DNA from: Capra hircus | Lineage: Eukaryota > Chordata > Mammalia > Artiodactyla > Bovidae | Assembly: GCF_001704415.2 (NCBI RefSeq) | Contig: NC_030820.1 | Span: 42,762,036-42,826,035, forward strand | DNA: 64,000 nucleotides | Direction: 5' to 3' | In this document: one piece after another, positions 11,904-24,307 of the stretch | Layout of the letters: the number at the start of each line of letters is the position of its first letter | How positions within the stretch are numbered: position 1 is the stretch's first letter | Notes under the pieces: generated by a model | The model's database searches: none | Told to the model about the DNA's origin: nothing | The model's input: only the letters and a program-made list of their open reading frames with translations | Position numbers and translations under genes: made by a program

Positions 11904-14900
11904 ATGGCAATAGGAACATATATGTCAATAATTACTTTATATGTAAATGGATTAAATACTCCACCAAAAGATACAGATTGGCTGAAGGGATACAAAAACA
12001 AGACCCATATATATGCTGTCTACAAGAAACCCACTTCAGACCTCAAGACACATATAGACTGAAAGTGAGAGGATGGAGAAATATATTCCATGCAAATGGA
12101 AAGCAAATGAAAGCTGGAGTAGCAATCGTCACATTAGACAAAATGGACCTTAAAGAATATTTCAAGAATATCATTATTTCACTGCATAATGATCAAGGGA
12201 TCGATCCAAGAGGCAGACCTAACAACTGTAAATATCTATGCACCCAGCATAGGAGCACCTCAATACAAAAGACAAACAGTAACAGACATAAAAGGAGAAA
12301 TTGACAGTAACACAATAATAGTAGGAGACTTTAACACCCCAATCACACCAATGGACAGATCATCAAAACAGAAAATTAATAAGGAAGCACGAGTCTTAAA
12401 TGATACATTAGATGAGATGGACCTCATTGATATCTTCAGGACATTCCATCCAAATGTAGAAGAATACACTTTCTTCTCAAGTGCACAAGAAACATTTTCC
12501 AGGATAGACCACATCTTGGGTCACAAATCACATCTCAGTAAGTTTAAGAAAGTTGAAATTGTATCAAATATCTTTTTGGACCACAACACTATGAGATTAG
12601 ATATCAATTACAAGTAAAAACTGTAAGAAACACAAACACATGGAAATTAAATAATATATTTCTAAATAACCAACAGATTACTGAATAAATCAGAAGGGAA
12701 ATCATAAGATTTCTAGAAATAAATGACAATGAAAACATGACAACTCAAAACCTATGGGATGCAGCAAAAGCAGTTCTAAGAGGGAAGCTTAGAGCAAGTA
12801 CATTCCTACCTCAAGAAGCAAGAAAAACATCAAATAGACAGCATAACTTTACACCTAGAACAACTGGAAAAAGAAGAACCACCCCCCCAAATAATTAGTA
12901 GAAGGAAAGAAGTTATAAAGATCAGACCAGAAATAAATGAAAAAGAGATAAAAGAGTCAATAGTAAAGATTAATAAAACTAAAAGCTGTTTCTTCGAGAA
13001 GATAAACAAAATTGACAAAACTTTAGCCACACTCATCAAGAAAAAAAGAGAGAAAAATCAAATCAACAAAATTAGAAATGAAAAAGGAAAGGTTACAACA
13101 GATAGTGCAGAAATATAGAGGATTATAAGAGACTATTATGAACAACTATATGGCGATAAAACAGATAACCTGGAAGAAATGGACAGATTCTTAGAGAAGT
13201 TCAATCTTCCCAGACTGAACCAGGAAGAAATAGAAATTATGAACAACCCAATTACAAGCACTGAAATCAAAGCTGTGATCAAATATCTCCAAAATAATAA
13301 AAGCCCAGGACCTGATGTCTTCAAAGGAGAATTCTATCAAATATTTAGAGAAGAGCTAATGCCTATCATTCTAAAACTCTTTCAAAAAATTGCAGAGGAA
13401 GGAACACTTCCAAACTGATTCTATGAGGCCACCATCACCCTGATCCCAAAACCAAAGACAACACACAAAAAGAAAACTACAGGCCAATATCACTGCTGAT
13501 TATAGATGCAAAAATCCTCAACCAAACTTTAGCAAGCAGAATTCAACAACAAATTAAAAAGCTCATACACCATGATCAAGTTTGGTTCATTCCAGGGATG
13601 TAAACATTCTTCAATATATGCGAGTCAATCAATGTGATACACCATATTAACAAATTGAAAGATAAAAAGCATATGATCATCTCAGTAGATGCAGAAAAAG
13701 CCTTTGACAAAATTCAGCACCCATTTATGATTAAAACTCTTCAAAAAATGGGCATAGAAGGAACCTATCTCAACATACTAAAAGCCATATATGATAAGCC
13801 TTCAGCAAACATTATTCTCACTGGTGAAAACTGAAAACATTCCCCCTAAGATCAGGAATAAGACAAGGGTGTCCACTTTCACCACTATTATTCAACATAG
13901 TTTTGGAAGTCCTAGCTACAGCAATCAGAGAAGAAAAAGAAACAAAAGTAATCCAGATCAGAAAAGAAGAAATAAAGCTCTCATTGTTTGCTGATGACAT
14001 GATACTGTACACAGAAAACCCTAAAGATACTATCAGAAAATTACTAGAGCTAATCAGTGAATTTAGCAAAATGAACACACAGAAGTCACTTGAATTCCTA
14101 TATATTAACAATGAAAAATCAGAAGGAGAAATTAAGGAATCAATCCCACTCACTATTCCAACAAAAAGAATAAATTATTTAAGAATAAACTTACCTAAGG
14201 ACACAAAAGAACTGTACACAGAAAATTATAAGGCACTGATGAAAGAAATCAAAGATGACATAAACAAATGGAGAGACATTCCATATTCCTGGATAGGAAG
14301 AACCAATATTGTGAAAATGACTATACTACTAAGTGCAATCTACAGATTCAATGGAATCCCTATCAAATTACCAGTGACATTTTCCACAGAACTAGAGGAA
14401 AAAATTTCACAATTCGAATGGAAACAGCAAAGATCCCAAATAGCCAAAGCAGTCAGGAGAAAGAAGAATGGAGCTGGAGGAATCAACCTTCCTTACCTCA
14501 GATTAAACTACAAAGCTACAGTCATCAAGACAGTATGGTGCTGGCACAAAAACAGACATATAGACTAATGGAGCAATATAGAAAGCCCAGAAATAAACCC
14601 ATGCGCCTGTGGGTACCTTATTTTTGACAAAGGAGGCAAGAATATACAATGGGGCAAAGACAGCCTCTTCAATAAATGGTTCTGGGAAAACTGGACAGGT
14701 ACATAGAAAAGAATGAAATTATAACACTTTCAGACTTATGTCACTCTGTATAATAGGCTCTAGGTTCACCCACCTTTAGAACTGACTCAAATGCATTCTT
14801 TTTTATGGCTGAGTAATATTCCATTGTGTATATGTATCACGATTTCTTTACCCATTCATCTATCAATGGACATCCAGGTTGCTTCCATGCTCTAGCTATT

Positions 14901-15900
14901 GTAAATGGTGCTGCAGTGAACAGTGGAAAACATGTGTCACAAAGATAACACGATACACAAAGATAAATTCCAAATGGATTAAAGACCTAAATGTAAGGCT
15001 AGAAAATATAAAACTCCTAGAGGAAAACATAGGCAGAACACTTGATGACATAAATCAAAGCAAGATCCTGTATGACCCACCTACTAGAGTAATGGAAATA
15101 AAAACAAAAGTAAACAAATGGGACCTGATTAAGCTTAAAGGCTTTTGCACAGCAAAGGAGGTTATAAGCAAAGTGAAAAGCCAACTCTCAGAATGGGAGA
15201 AAATAATAGCAAATTAAACAACTGACAAAGGATTGATTTCCAAAATATATAAACAGCTCATACAATTCAATACCAGATAAACAAACAACCCAATCAAAAA
15301 GTGGGAAAAAGACCTAAGCAGACATTTCTCCAAAGAAGACATGCAGGTGGCTAACAAACAGATTAAAAGATGCTCAACAGCACTCATTATTAGAGAAATG
15401 CAAATCAAAACTACAATCACCTTACACCAGTCAGAATGGCCATCATCAAGAAGTCTACAAACAATAAATACTGGGGTGGGTTGGAGAAAAGGGAATGCTC
15501 TTGCACTTTTGGTGGAAATGTAAATTGATACAGCCAGTATGGAAGGTGGGATGGAGATTCCTTAAAAAACTAGGAATAAAAGCACCATATGACCCAGCAA
15601 TCCCACTCCTAGGCATATACCTTGAGAAAACCAAAGTTGAAAAAGACACATGTTTTCCATTGTTCATTGCAGCACCATTTACAATAGCTAGAACATGGAA
15701 GCAACCTGTATGTCCATTGAAAGATGAATGGGTAAAGAAATCGTGATACATATACACAATGGAATATTACTCAGCCATAAAAAAGAATGCATTTGAGTCA
15801 GTTCTAAAGGTGGGTGAACCTAGAGCCTATTATACAGAGTGACATAAGTCTGAAAGAGAAAGATAAACATTGTATTCTAACGGATATATGTAGAATCTAG
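11904..15900 (+). pseudogene. ORF2p remnant of the older L1
   Basis: Starts at ATG 11904, leading into the endonuclease (SIITLYVNGLN, CCLQETHF, VGDFNTPI, SRIDHILGHKS). A frameshift lies near 12140 and further lesions near 12620-12900. The RT domain follows, with SPGPDVFKGEFYQ, AFDKIQHPF and FADD near 13993, broken near 13400, 13600 and 13850. The C-terminal part is disturbed by the inverted segment at 14731-14938, then resumes with the KINSKWIKDLNVR region. The final stop is at about 15898-15900. Many lesions make it a clear pseudogene. Confidence 0.88.
14731..14938 (-). repeat. Inverted duplicate of L1 ORF2 3' part (pairs with 15645-15853)
   Basis: Read on the minus strand, this segment is almost identical to 15645-15853 of the same L1, including local peculiarities such as AAATCGTGATAC and AAGGTGGGTGAACC. 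The arms are ~200 bases with ~0.7 kb between them. The segment interrupts the normal ORF2 order at the point where the sequence before it (…GAAATTATAACACTTT) should run on into the C-terminal domain. Confidence 0.85.
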
Positions 15901-16290
15901 AAAAATGGTACTGAAGAATTTCTTTCTTGGGCAGCAATGGAGAAACAGACATAGAGAATAGACTTATGGACATGAGGAGTGGGGAGGAGAGGATGAGATG
16001 TATGGAGAGAGTAACATGGAAGCTTACATTACCATATGTAATAAAGTAGATAGACAATGGGAATTTGCTGTATGTCTCAGGAAACTCAAACAGGGTCTCT
16101 GTGTCAACCTAGAGGGGTGGGATGGGAAGGGAGATGGGAGGGAGGTTTAGAAGGGAGGGGATATATGTATACCTATGGCTGATTCATGTTGAGGTTTGAC
16201 AGAAAACAACAAAGTTCTGTAAATCAATTATCCTTCAATTAAATAATAAATAAAATAAAAAGTATGAAAGCAAAACAAACAAAAAAAAAT
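15901..16290 (+). other. 3'UTR and tail of the older L1
   Basis: Untranslated 3' end with a G-rich block (about 16115-16160), then GTTCTGTAAATCAATTATCC and an A-rich tail up to the right target-site duplication at 16291. Unit B has lost this part. Confidence 0.8.
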
Positions 16291-16373
16291 TCACCCTGGT
16301 TGTTACATTGAGAAGAGAAAGAGGGAAAAGAGCCCTATTTTAAGACCCTACAGGAATTTAATGGGATGTGATG
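16291..16373. other. Duplicated intergenic spacer
   Basis: Single-copy-like spacer that continues the unit C sequence at 62657-62730. No gene is visible. Confidence 0.6.
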
Positions 16374-16950
16374 CAGATGGTGACTGCAGCCATGAAATTA
16401 AAAGACTCTTACTCCTTGGAAGAAAAGTTATGACCAACCTGAATAGAATATTCAAAAGCAGAGACATTACTTTGCTAACAAAGGTCCATCTAGTCAAGGC
16501 TATGGTTTTTCCACTGGTCATGTATGGATGTGAGAGTTGGACTGTGAAGAAAGCTGAGTGCTGAAGAATTGATGCTTTTGAATTGTGGTGTTGGAGAAGA
16601 CTCTTGAGAGTCCATTGGACTGCAAGGAGATCCAACCAGTCCATTCCAAAGGAGATCAGCCCTGGGATTTCTTTGGATGGAATGATGCTAAAGCTGAAAC
16701 TCCAGTACTTTGGCCACCTCATGCGAAGAGTTGACTCATTGGAAAAGACTCTGATGCTGGGAGGGATTGGGGAAGGAGGAGAAGGGGACAACAGAAGATG
16801 AGATGGCTGGATGGCATCACTGATTCAATGGATGTAAGTCTGAGTGAACTCCGGGAGTTGGTGATGGACAAGGAGGCCTGGCATGTTGTGATTCATGGGG
16901 TCGCAAAGAGTTGGACATGACTGAGCAACTGAACTGAACTGAACTGAACT
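16374..16950 (+). mobile_element. BovB (RTE) 3' fragment
   Basis: A 5'-truncated BovB beginning at GCAGATGGTGACTGCAGCC. It codes for the C-terminal end of the BovB RT protein (VMYGCESWTVKKAE, then the RRLLRVHWTARRSNQS region) and ends in the typical tandem (CTGAA)n tail near 16930-16950. Unit C lacks it at about 62735, so it is private to unit A. A stop in the frame near 16562 and others make it non-coding. Confidence 0.9.
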
Positions 16951-17416
16951 GATGATGGCTTGGGCCACAGAATGAACAATAAAAGTGGTCAGTGTTGTTA
17001 GAATAGGGATATACTTTAAGGGCAGCATCCACTAGAGTTTCTAACATATTGGATGAATGGTGAAAGGAAAAGGGGAATCAAAGTTGACTCCTGACGTTTG
17101 TGATTAAGGGACATTTTCTCAGATGGATACAGTGGTGGGAGAGCACATTTTTTGTGGGATGATTATGAGTTCAATTATAGACATGTACCTCTGAGATGCC
17201 TTCAGGTACTAAAGTGAAGATGCACACATACAGTTAGACATAGAAGAGTGTTAGGGCAAAGATTTAGGCAAAATATTTGTATTTGTGGTTTGTCAAGTTT
17301 AGTTGCTATCTAAAGCCATGAAAGTAGACTATCAGAGATATTTATGTTATACAGTGAGTGATGTAGACAGGGAAGTCAAGTTTCATAAAGATCCAGCATT
17401 AAGAAGCTGGGTTTTT
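16951..17416. other. Duplicated intergenic spacer
   Basis: Matches unit C 62739-63205 without obvious repeats. I see no gene. It ends in AAGAAGCTGGGTTTTT (17401-17416), the left target site of the next L1. Confidence 0.6.
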
Positions 17417-18656
17417 ACAATGAGGTACCATCTCACTCCAGTCAGAATGGCTGCTATCAAAAAGTCTACAAACAATAAATGCTGGAGAGGGTGTGGTGAA
17501 AAGGGAACCCTCTTACTGTTGGTGGGAATGCAAACTAGTACAGCCACTATGGAGAACAGTGTGGAGATTCCTTAAAAAACTGGAAATAGAACTGCCATAC
17601 GACTAAACAATCTCACTGCTGGGCATACATACCAAGGAAACCAGAACTGAAAGAGGCACATGTACCCCAATGTTCATCACAGCACTGTTTACAATAGCTA
17701 GGACATGGAAGTAAGCTAGATGTCCACCAGCAGATGAATGGATAAGAAAGCTGTGGTACATATACACAATGGAATATTCAGTTCAGTTCAGTTCAGTCGC
17801 TCAGTCGTGTCCAACTCTTTGCGACCCCATGAATCACAGCACGCCAGGCCCCCCGTCCATCACCAACTCCCAGAGTTCACCCAAACTCATGCCCATCGAG
17901 TCCGTGATGCCATCCAGCCATCTCATCCTGTTTTCCCCTTCTCCTGCTGCCCCCAATCCCTCCCAGCATCAGGGTTTTTTCCGATGAGTCAACTCTTCGC
18001 ATGAGGTGGCCAATGTATTGGAGTTTCTGCTTCAGCATCAGTCCTTCCAATGAACACCCAGGACTGATCTCCTTTAGGATGGACTGATTGGATCTCCTTG
18101 CAGCCCAAGGGACTCTCAAGAGTCTTCTTCAACACCACAGTTCAAAAGCATTGATTCTTTACTCAGCTATTAAAAAGAATGTATTTGAGTCAGTTCTAAT
18201 GAGGTGGATGAAACTGAAGCCTATTATACAGAGTGAAGTAAGTCAGAAAGAACAACACCAATACAATATATTAATGCATCTATATGGAATTTAGAAAGAT
18301 GCTAATGGTGACTCTATATGCAAGACAGCAAAAGAGACACGGATATAAAGAACAGACTTTTGGACTTCATGGGAGAAGGCGAGGGTGAGAGGATTAGAGA
18401 GAATAGCACTGAAACATGTATATTACTCTATGTGAAATATATGATGAGTCCAAGCTTGATGAATGAAACAGGGCACTCAAAGCTGGTGCATTGGGATAAC
18501 CCAGAGGGATGGGATGGGGAGGGTGGTGGGAGGGGGTTCAGGACAGGGGGACATATGTATACCCATAGCTGATTCATGTCAATGTATGGCAAAAACCTTT
18601 ACAATATTGTAAGTAAGTAGTTTCCAATTAAAGTATATAAATTAATTTTAAAAAAG
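17417..18656 (+). mobile_element. 5'-truncated LINE-1 (ORF2 end + 3'UTR)
   Basis: The element starts inside the last part of ORF2 (RYHLTPVRMAAIKKST; Cys-rich CWRGCGEKGT) and ends with a 3'UTR and short A-rich tail. The flanks GAAGCTGGGTTTTT (17403-17416) and GAAGCTAGGTATTT (18657-18670) form a target-site duplication of about 14 bases. Unit C has the empty site at about 63195-63215. It is split by an antisense BovB piece at 17779-18158. Confidence 0.9.
17779..18158 (-). mobile_element. BovB 3' fragment nested in L1, antisense
   Basis: Reverse-complement BovB 3' end, starting with the inverted (TTCAG)n tail at 17779 and ending at GCATTGATTC at about 18157. L1 sequence resumes directly (ACTCAGCTATTAAAAAG). 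On the minus strand it encodes the BovB C-terminus (RVPWAARRSNQSILKEISPG). No clear target-site duplication is seen. Confidence 0.88.
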
Positions 18657-19119
18657 GAAGCTAGGTATTTTTTTTAAAGTGAAAGAACCGTCAAAAGAGG
18701 CTGAAAAGGCGAGGCTAGTGAGGTGGAAAGGACTGTTCTTAGAAGGCATGTGAAGTAAATGAGTGGAGGAAAGAAGAGTCCAATGCTTCCAAAGGGACAA
18801 GTAAGAGAAGACTGAAAAATGACTACTGGATTGGGCAGTTAACCCTGGCAAGGTCAAGTGTAGCTTTGATAAGAGTGGTAAAGGAAAACCCTGAGTAGAG
18901 TGGGTTTAAGAAATGGCATGAAGAGACCAATGATAGAGTATACACAGTTTTCAAAGACTTTGCTGTATTGAGGACCACAGAATTGAGCAGTTGCTGAAGA
19001 AAGTGGAAAAGGCTCCCAGTTGGGGGAGATGACCAACTGTCTCTGAGGTCAGAGGAATGATCTAGCAGAGAGACGAAAACCTATGATGCAGCAGACGGAG
19101 GTGGGTTGACTTGAATCAC
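18657..19119. other. Duplicated intergenic spacer
   Basis: Matches unit C 63210-63675. No gene or recognisable repeat is visible. Confidence 0.6.
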
Positions 19120-19317
19120 ATCTGTATTAGTTAATTCTGGTGCTCCAACAAATGGCCAAAATTTTGTGGATTGACACACCAATTTGTTAGTTTACATTTG
19201 TGGAGGTCAGAAATTCAAAATCAATGGGCTAAAATCAGAGGCCAGCAGGCCTGCACTCTTTTCTGGAACTTGTAGGGGGCAACCTATTTTGTCACCTTTT
19301 GCAGCCCCTAGAGAACA
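19120..19317 (-). mobile_element. MLT1-like (ERVL-MaLR) LTR fragment
   Basis: The stretch TGTATTAGTTAATTCTGG...GGAGGTCAGAAATTC resembles the antisense 3' end of mammalian MLT1/MaLR LTRs. It is old and present at the same position in unit C (63676-63880). The family assignment is from pattern recognition only. Confidence 0.6.
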
Positions 19318-22300
19318 GGTCTTGTGTTGTTGGAAGAGGTTGTGTGCTATGACTCGAGTGTTCTCGTGACAGAACTCGGTTAGCCTTGGCGCTGGGTTGT
19401 TTGTGCTCCAAGGCCAACCTTGCCTGTTACTCCAGGTATCTCTTGACTTCCTACTTTTGGATTCCAGCTCCCTATGATGAAAATGACACCTTTTTTTGGT
19501 TAGAAGGTCTTGAAGGTCTTCACAGAACCTTTCAACTTTAGCTTCTTCAGCATTTGTGGTTGGGGCATAGAATTCAATTACTGTGATGTTGAATGATTTC
19601 CCTTGAAAGTGAACCAAGATCATTCTGTCATTTTTGAGATTGTACCCAAGTACTGCATTTTGGAATCTTTTTTGACTATGAGGGCTTTTCCTTTTATTCT
19701 AAGGGATTCTTGCCCACAGTAGTAGATATAATGCTCATCTGAATTAAATTTGCCCATTTCTGTCCATTTTAGTTCACTGATTCCTACAATGTCCGTGTTT
19801 CCTCTTGCAATCTCCTGTTTGTCCACACCCAGTTTATCTGGACTAGAGACCTAATGCTCCAGGTTCCTATGCAATATTATTCTTTACAGCATCAGACTTT
19901 ACTTTCACCAACAGATACCTCTACACCTGGGCATTAATTCTGCTTTGGCACAGCCTCTTGATTCTTTCTGGTGCCATTTCTCCCTCTTCCCTAGTAGCAC
20001 ATTGGGCACCTAACTGACCTGGGGAGTTCATTCTTCAGTGTCATATCTTTTGGGCCTTTTCATTCTGTTCATGGGGTTCTCACAGCAAGAATGCTAAAGT
20101 GGTTTTCCATTGCCTTCTCTAGTGACCCACATTTTGCCGGAACTCTCCACCATGACTCGCCCATCTTGGGTGGCCCTGTATGGCATGACTCATAGTTTCA
20201 TTAATTGCAGAAGACTGTGATCCCATGTGATCATTTTGGTTAGTTTTCTGTGATTGTGGTTTTCATTCTGAGGGCCATAGGATTGAAATTCTTGCTCCTC
20301 TGTCTGCCATGTGATGGATTTTCAAGCTTCCTGATGGGAGGGACTGACTGTGGGGAAAACTGAGTCTTACTCTGGTAGGCAGTCACGCTCAGTAAATCTT
20401 TTATCTAATTTTCTGTTGATGGGTGGGCCTGTATTCCTTCCCTGTAGTAGGAAAATCACTAGACCATTCACATATGACCTAAATAAAATCCCTTATGATG
20501 GTATAATAGAAATGATTAATCAACTCAAGGGATTAAATTGATAGAGTGCCTGAAACTATGGATGACTTTTGTAACACTGTACAGGAGGTGGTGAAAAAAC
20601 CATCCCGAAGAAAAAGAAATGCAAGAAGGCAAAATGGCTGTCTGAGGAGACCTTGCAAATAGCTGAGGAAAGAGGAAATGGGAAAGGAAATGAGTAAGGG
20701 AAAGATATACCCAACTGAGTGCAGAGTTCCAAGGAATAGCGAGGAGAGATAAGAAAGCCTTCTTAAGTGAACAATGCAAAGAAATAGACTAAAGCAATAG
20801 AATGGGAAAGACTATATGTCTCTTCAAGAAAATTAGAGATACCAAGGAAACTTTTCATTAAAGATAAGGACAGTAAAGGAAAAAAATGGTAAGGACCTAG
20901 TAAAAGCAGAGGAGATTAAAAAGAGGTGCAAGAATACACAGAAGAACTGTACAGAAAAGGTCTTAATGACCTGGATAACCACGATGGTGTGGTCACTTAG
21001 CTCTAGCCAGAATCCTGGAGTGTGAAGTCTAGCTAGCCCAAGGAAGCATTACTATGAACAAAGTTAGTGGATATGATGGAATTCTAGCTGAGCTATTTCA
21101 TATCCTAAAAGATGATGCTGTTAAAGTGCTGCATTCAATATGCCAGCAAATTTGGAAAGCAAAGCAGTGACCACAGGACTGGGAAAAGTCAGTTTTTATT
21201 CCAATCACAAAAAAGGGCAATGCCAAAGTATGTTCAAACTACTGCAAGTTGCACTCATTTCACATGCTAGCAAAGTAATGCTCAAAATCCTTCAAGCTAG
21301 ACTTTAGCAATATGTGAACTGAGAACGTTTACAAGTTGGATTTAGAAAAAGTGGAGGAAGCAATGATCTAATTACCAATATCTCTTGGATCATAGAAAAG
21401 CAAGGGAATTCCATAAAAACATCTACTTCTGCTTCCATGACTACTTTAAAGTCTTTGACTGTGTGGATCAGAACAAACTGTAGAAAATTCTTAAAGAGAT
21501 AAGAATAACAGAAAACCTTACCTGCCTCCTGAGAAACCTGTATGCAGGTCAAGAAGCAAAAATTAGAACCAGACATGGAACAATGAACTGGTTTAAGATC
21601 GGGAAAGGAATATGTCAAGGCTGTATATTGCCACCATGCATATTTGACTTATATGTGGAGTACATCAAGCTAAGTGCAGGGTTGGATGAATCACAGGCTG
21701 GAATCAAGATTGATGGGAGAAATATCAATAACTTCAGTTATGCAGATAACTTCACGTTTTGGGCAGAAAGTGAAGAGGAACTAAAGAGCCTCTTGATGAA
21801 GGTGGTAGAGGAGAGCGAAAAACCTGGCTTAAATTTTAGCATTCAAGAAAATAAGATCATTGCAATCAGTCACATCATGCGTGAGTGCATGCTAAGTCGC
21901 TTCAGTCATGTCCGACTCTTTGCGACCCTACAGACTGTAGCTGGCCAGGCTCCACTGTCCATGGGATTCTCTGAGCAAGAATCCTGGTGTGGGTTGCCAT
22001 GCCTTCCTTCAGGGGGTCTTCCTGACCCAGGTGTAGAACCCATGTCACTTATGTCTCCTGCATTGGCAGGTTCTTTACCAGTAGGCCCACCTGGAAGCCC
22101 ATACAGTCCCATCACTTTGTGACAAATAGATGGGAAAAAAATGGAAACAGTGACAGACTTATTTTCTTGGGCTCCAAAATCGCTGTGAACCATGACTGCA
22201 GCCAGGAAATTAAGACACTTGGTCCTTGGAAAAAAAAATCCAAGACACACCTAGACAGCGTATTAAGCAGAGACATCACTTTGCCCACCAAGTTTCATTT

Positions 22301-22737
22301 AGTAAAAAATATGTTTTTTTCAGTAGTCATGTATGGATGTGAGAATTGAACCATAAAGAAGGCCGAAGATTTGATGTTTTTGAATGGTGGTATTGGAGAA
22401 GATTCAGTCCCTCAACGGCAAGGAGAACAAAGCAGTCAATCCTACAGGAAAACAACCTTGAATATTCATTGGAAGGACTGATGCTGAAGCTGAAGCTCCA
22501 ATATTTTTCACCCTAGTGCAAAGAGCTGACTCATTGGAAAAGACCCTGATGCAAGAAAGACTGAGAGCAGGAGAAGAAGGGTGCAACAGAGGATGAGCTG
22601 GTTTGATGGCATCATTGACTCAATGGACATGAGTTAGAGCAAACCCCAGGAGATAGTGAAGGACAGGGAATCCTTGTGTGTTATAGTCCATCGGGTGCAA
22701 AGAGTCATAAGTGACTATGTCACTATACAAGAGAATG
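19318..22737 (+). mobile_element. Old BovB with inverted 5' part
   Basis: From 19318 to about 20452 the sequence is BovB on the minus strand: endonuclease region with DIVGISELKW, and EFCHENTRVIAHNLFQQHK at its left limit. From about 20453 to 22737 it is BovB on the plus strand: RPFTYDLNKIPYD, then a decayed RT with YADN in place of YADD near 21742, and the BovB 3' end. Inverted 5' plus direct 3' halves are the signature of twin priming; about 55 codons are missing at the switch. The left end is present in unit C (63880-64000), so the insertion is older than the A/C split. Many stops; non-functional. A SINE interrupts it at 21878-22103. Confidence 0.82.
21878..22103 (+). mobile_element. Bov-tA SINE in BovB
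   Basis: tRNA-derived ruminant SINE (GTCATGTCCGACTCTTTGCG, GAGCAAGAATCCTGGTG, ending in the pol III B-box-like and GCCCACCTGGAAGCCC parts). It is flanked by CAGTCACATCA (21867-21877) and CAGTCCCATCA (22104-22114), an 11-base target-site duplication with one change. It splits the BovB RT frame. Confidence 0.93.
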
Positions 22738-22945
22738 CTTCATTTTCTGTCTTGGACACTCTTCCAACATCTTCAGAGACAGCCCATAGTGTCTTTGATT
22801 CTCTTATCTAATGCTCCTATCTTCCCACCTTCTCTTCGACTACAGCCCTCCCAGGTCCCATGTATAAGGACTCTGTGAATATACCAGAGTGATCCAGGTA
22901 ATCCAGGAATATCTCACATCTCATGATTTTAATCACCTTTGGTAA
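22738..22945. other. Intergenic sequence, nothing recognised
   Basis: About 200 bases without a gene or a recognisable repeat. Confidence 0.5.
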
Positions 22946-23028
22946 GTAGTTTTCCGACCAGGTTCAGAACCTGTGCCCCGTGCAGTGAAAGCACAGAGTC
23001 CTCACCACTGGACCACCAGGGAAGTCCT
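22946..23028 (-). mobile_element. CHR-type (tRNA-Glu) SINE fragment
   Basis: On the minus strand it reads GGACTTCCCTGGTGGTCCAG, followed by a B-box-like segment, as in tRNA-Glu-derived ruminant CHR SINEs. Only the tRNA-related head is present. Confidence 0.8.
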
Positions 23029-23297
23029 AGGTTAAGAAAATTTTAGCCATACTTTCATCAGATACATTTTCTGCCCTTTTCCTCCTCTCTTCTGCTTCTG
23101 AAACCCCTACACTGTGAATGTTAGTATGTTCCATTCCCTAGTTAAGGTAGCATTCTCTTATGTTTCTCCATTCCGGTCAATTATATTGGTAAACTATCAA
23201 TGTCTATCTCATAGCTGATTTTTTCTCTGGTGTTTATTCTTATTGTTTCATTGGACACAAATTCTTCTCTCTTCTCTTTAACTTCCTCTCTCCCTGT

Positions 23298-23489
23298 GAA
23301 GTGAAAGTTGCTCAATTGGGTCTGACTGTTTGTGACCGCATGGACTGTACAGTCCATGGAATTCTCCAGGCCAGAATACTGGATTGGGTAGCTGTTCCCT
23401 TCTCCAGGGAATCTTCCCAAGCCAGAGATCGATCCAGGTCTCCCACACTGCAGGCAGATTCTTTACCAGCTGAGCCACCAAGGAAGCAT
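23298..23489 (+). mobile_element. Bov-tA SINE
   Basis: Full ruminant Bov-tA structure: GTCTGACTGTTTGTGACCGC, the CCAGGCCAGAATACTGGATT box, and the tail CAGATTCTTTACCAGCTGAG with GCCACCAAGGAAGC. Confidence 0.92.
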
Positions 23490-23845
23490 CCCTATGAAAT
23501 TAGGTGAAAAACTTGTTTTGGTCTTGCAGGGGTGTCCATGTGTGGACAGGTCCCTGTGCAGTCCCTGTGCAGTCAGAGGATCTGGGGGCAGAGCTGGAGC
23601 TGATGTTGACAGCTCACCCCTTCCCCAGGGCATGCTGGCAGCTTGGTGGGAGGGGAGAGAGAGGTTACACCAGAGCCAAGTGTGAGCAAGGCTTCTGTGC
23701 TCACTGGGTGTACCCACCCTACTGGACCATGTGAGTCCCAAGGTGCTGGAGCAGAACTCTGATGGCTGGGTCCAAACTCATTCCATCCCTTATAAGTGTG
23801 CACTGCCCCATCCAGATGTGTGTGTGTATGTTCCTGTGTGTGTTG

Positions 23846-23846
<1 letters not shown>

Positions 23847-23881
<35 letters not shown>
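23847..23881. repeat. (TG)n microsatellite
   Basis: About 17 uninterrupted TG units about 1.6 kb upstream of AKR1C copy 1. Likely length-polymorphic. Confidence 0.95.
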
Positions 23882-23883
<2 letters not shown>

Positions 23884-24224
23884 TCCTGTCTGTGTTCCTG
23901 TGTTGTTTGTGTTCATTGGGTACTTGAGACAGCAGGCAAAAATTTGCTCTTGGTAGATTTGTTTCTTGTCATGACTTCTTCATTAGTTTGCTTATCATGC
24001 TCCTAGTCCTGGGATCAGCCCAGCAAGAAAGCTAAGGGGGTCTCAGTCATTTCTGAGTCATCATCGTGCCTGGCCTGAGAATTGCTTTCTGATTCCGGTA
24101 AATTTATGACTGTTTTTTGAATGTCCTGTGTCCTCCAAAGCCACACCCCAGTTCTCTTCAGGGTTTTATTAATACATGGTCTAGTCTGTGTCTCCACCTT
24201 TATTCCTTTGTCCTTGAGTCCCTG

Positions 24225-24307
24225 TATGTACGTATATGTATATACACACATACATACATATACACATATATATATACATACATATATACTATACATGCAT
24301 ACATACA
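24225..24307. repeat. AC/AT-rich low-complexity tract
   Basis: Alternating TA, CA and CATA units over about 80 bases, mostly purine-pyrimidine alternating. It gives rise to spurious open frames on both strands. Confidence 0.85.

Larger units (their letters stand above)
7809..16290 (+). mobile_element. Older long LINE-1 (different L1 subfamily), shared with unit B
   Basis: The element starts at AGGAACAAGATGGC, the typical 5' end of a ruminant L1, and ends in an A-rich tail just before 16291. It is flanked by TCACTCTG (7801-7808) and TCACCCTG (16291-16298), an 8-base (or slightly longer) target-site duplication with one difference. Unit C (around 62640-62670) has the uninterrupted sequence, AAAAAAGTTACCCTGG, that is, the empty site. 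The copy at 41567 is the same insertion event duplicated. Both ORFs are broken, and the element holds a nested L1 3'UTR (11481-11684) and an inverted segment (14731-14938). Confidence 0.92.
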
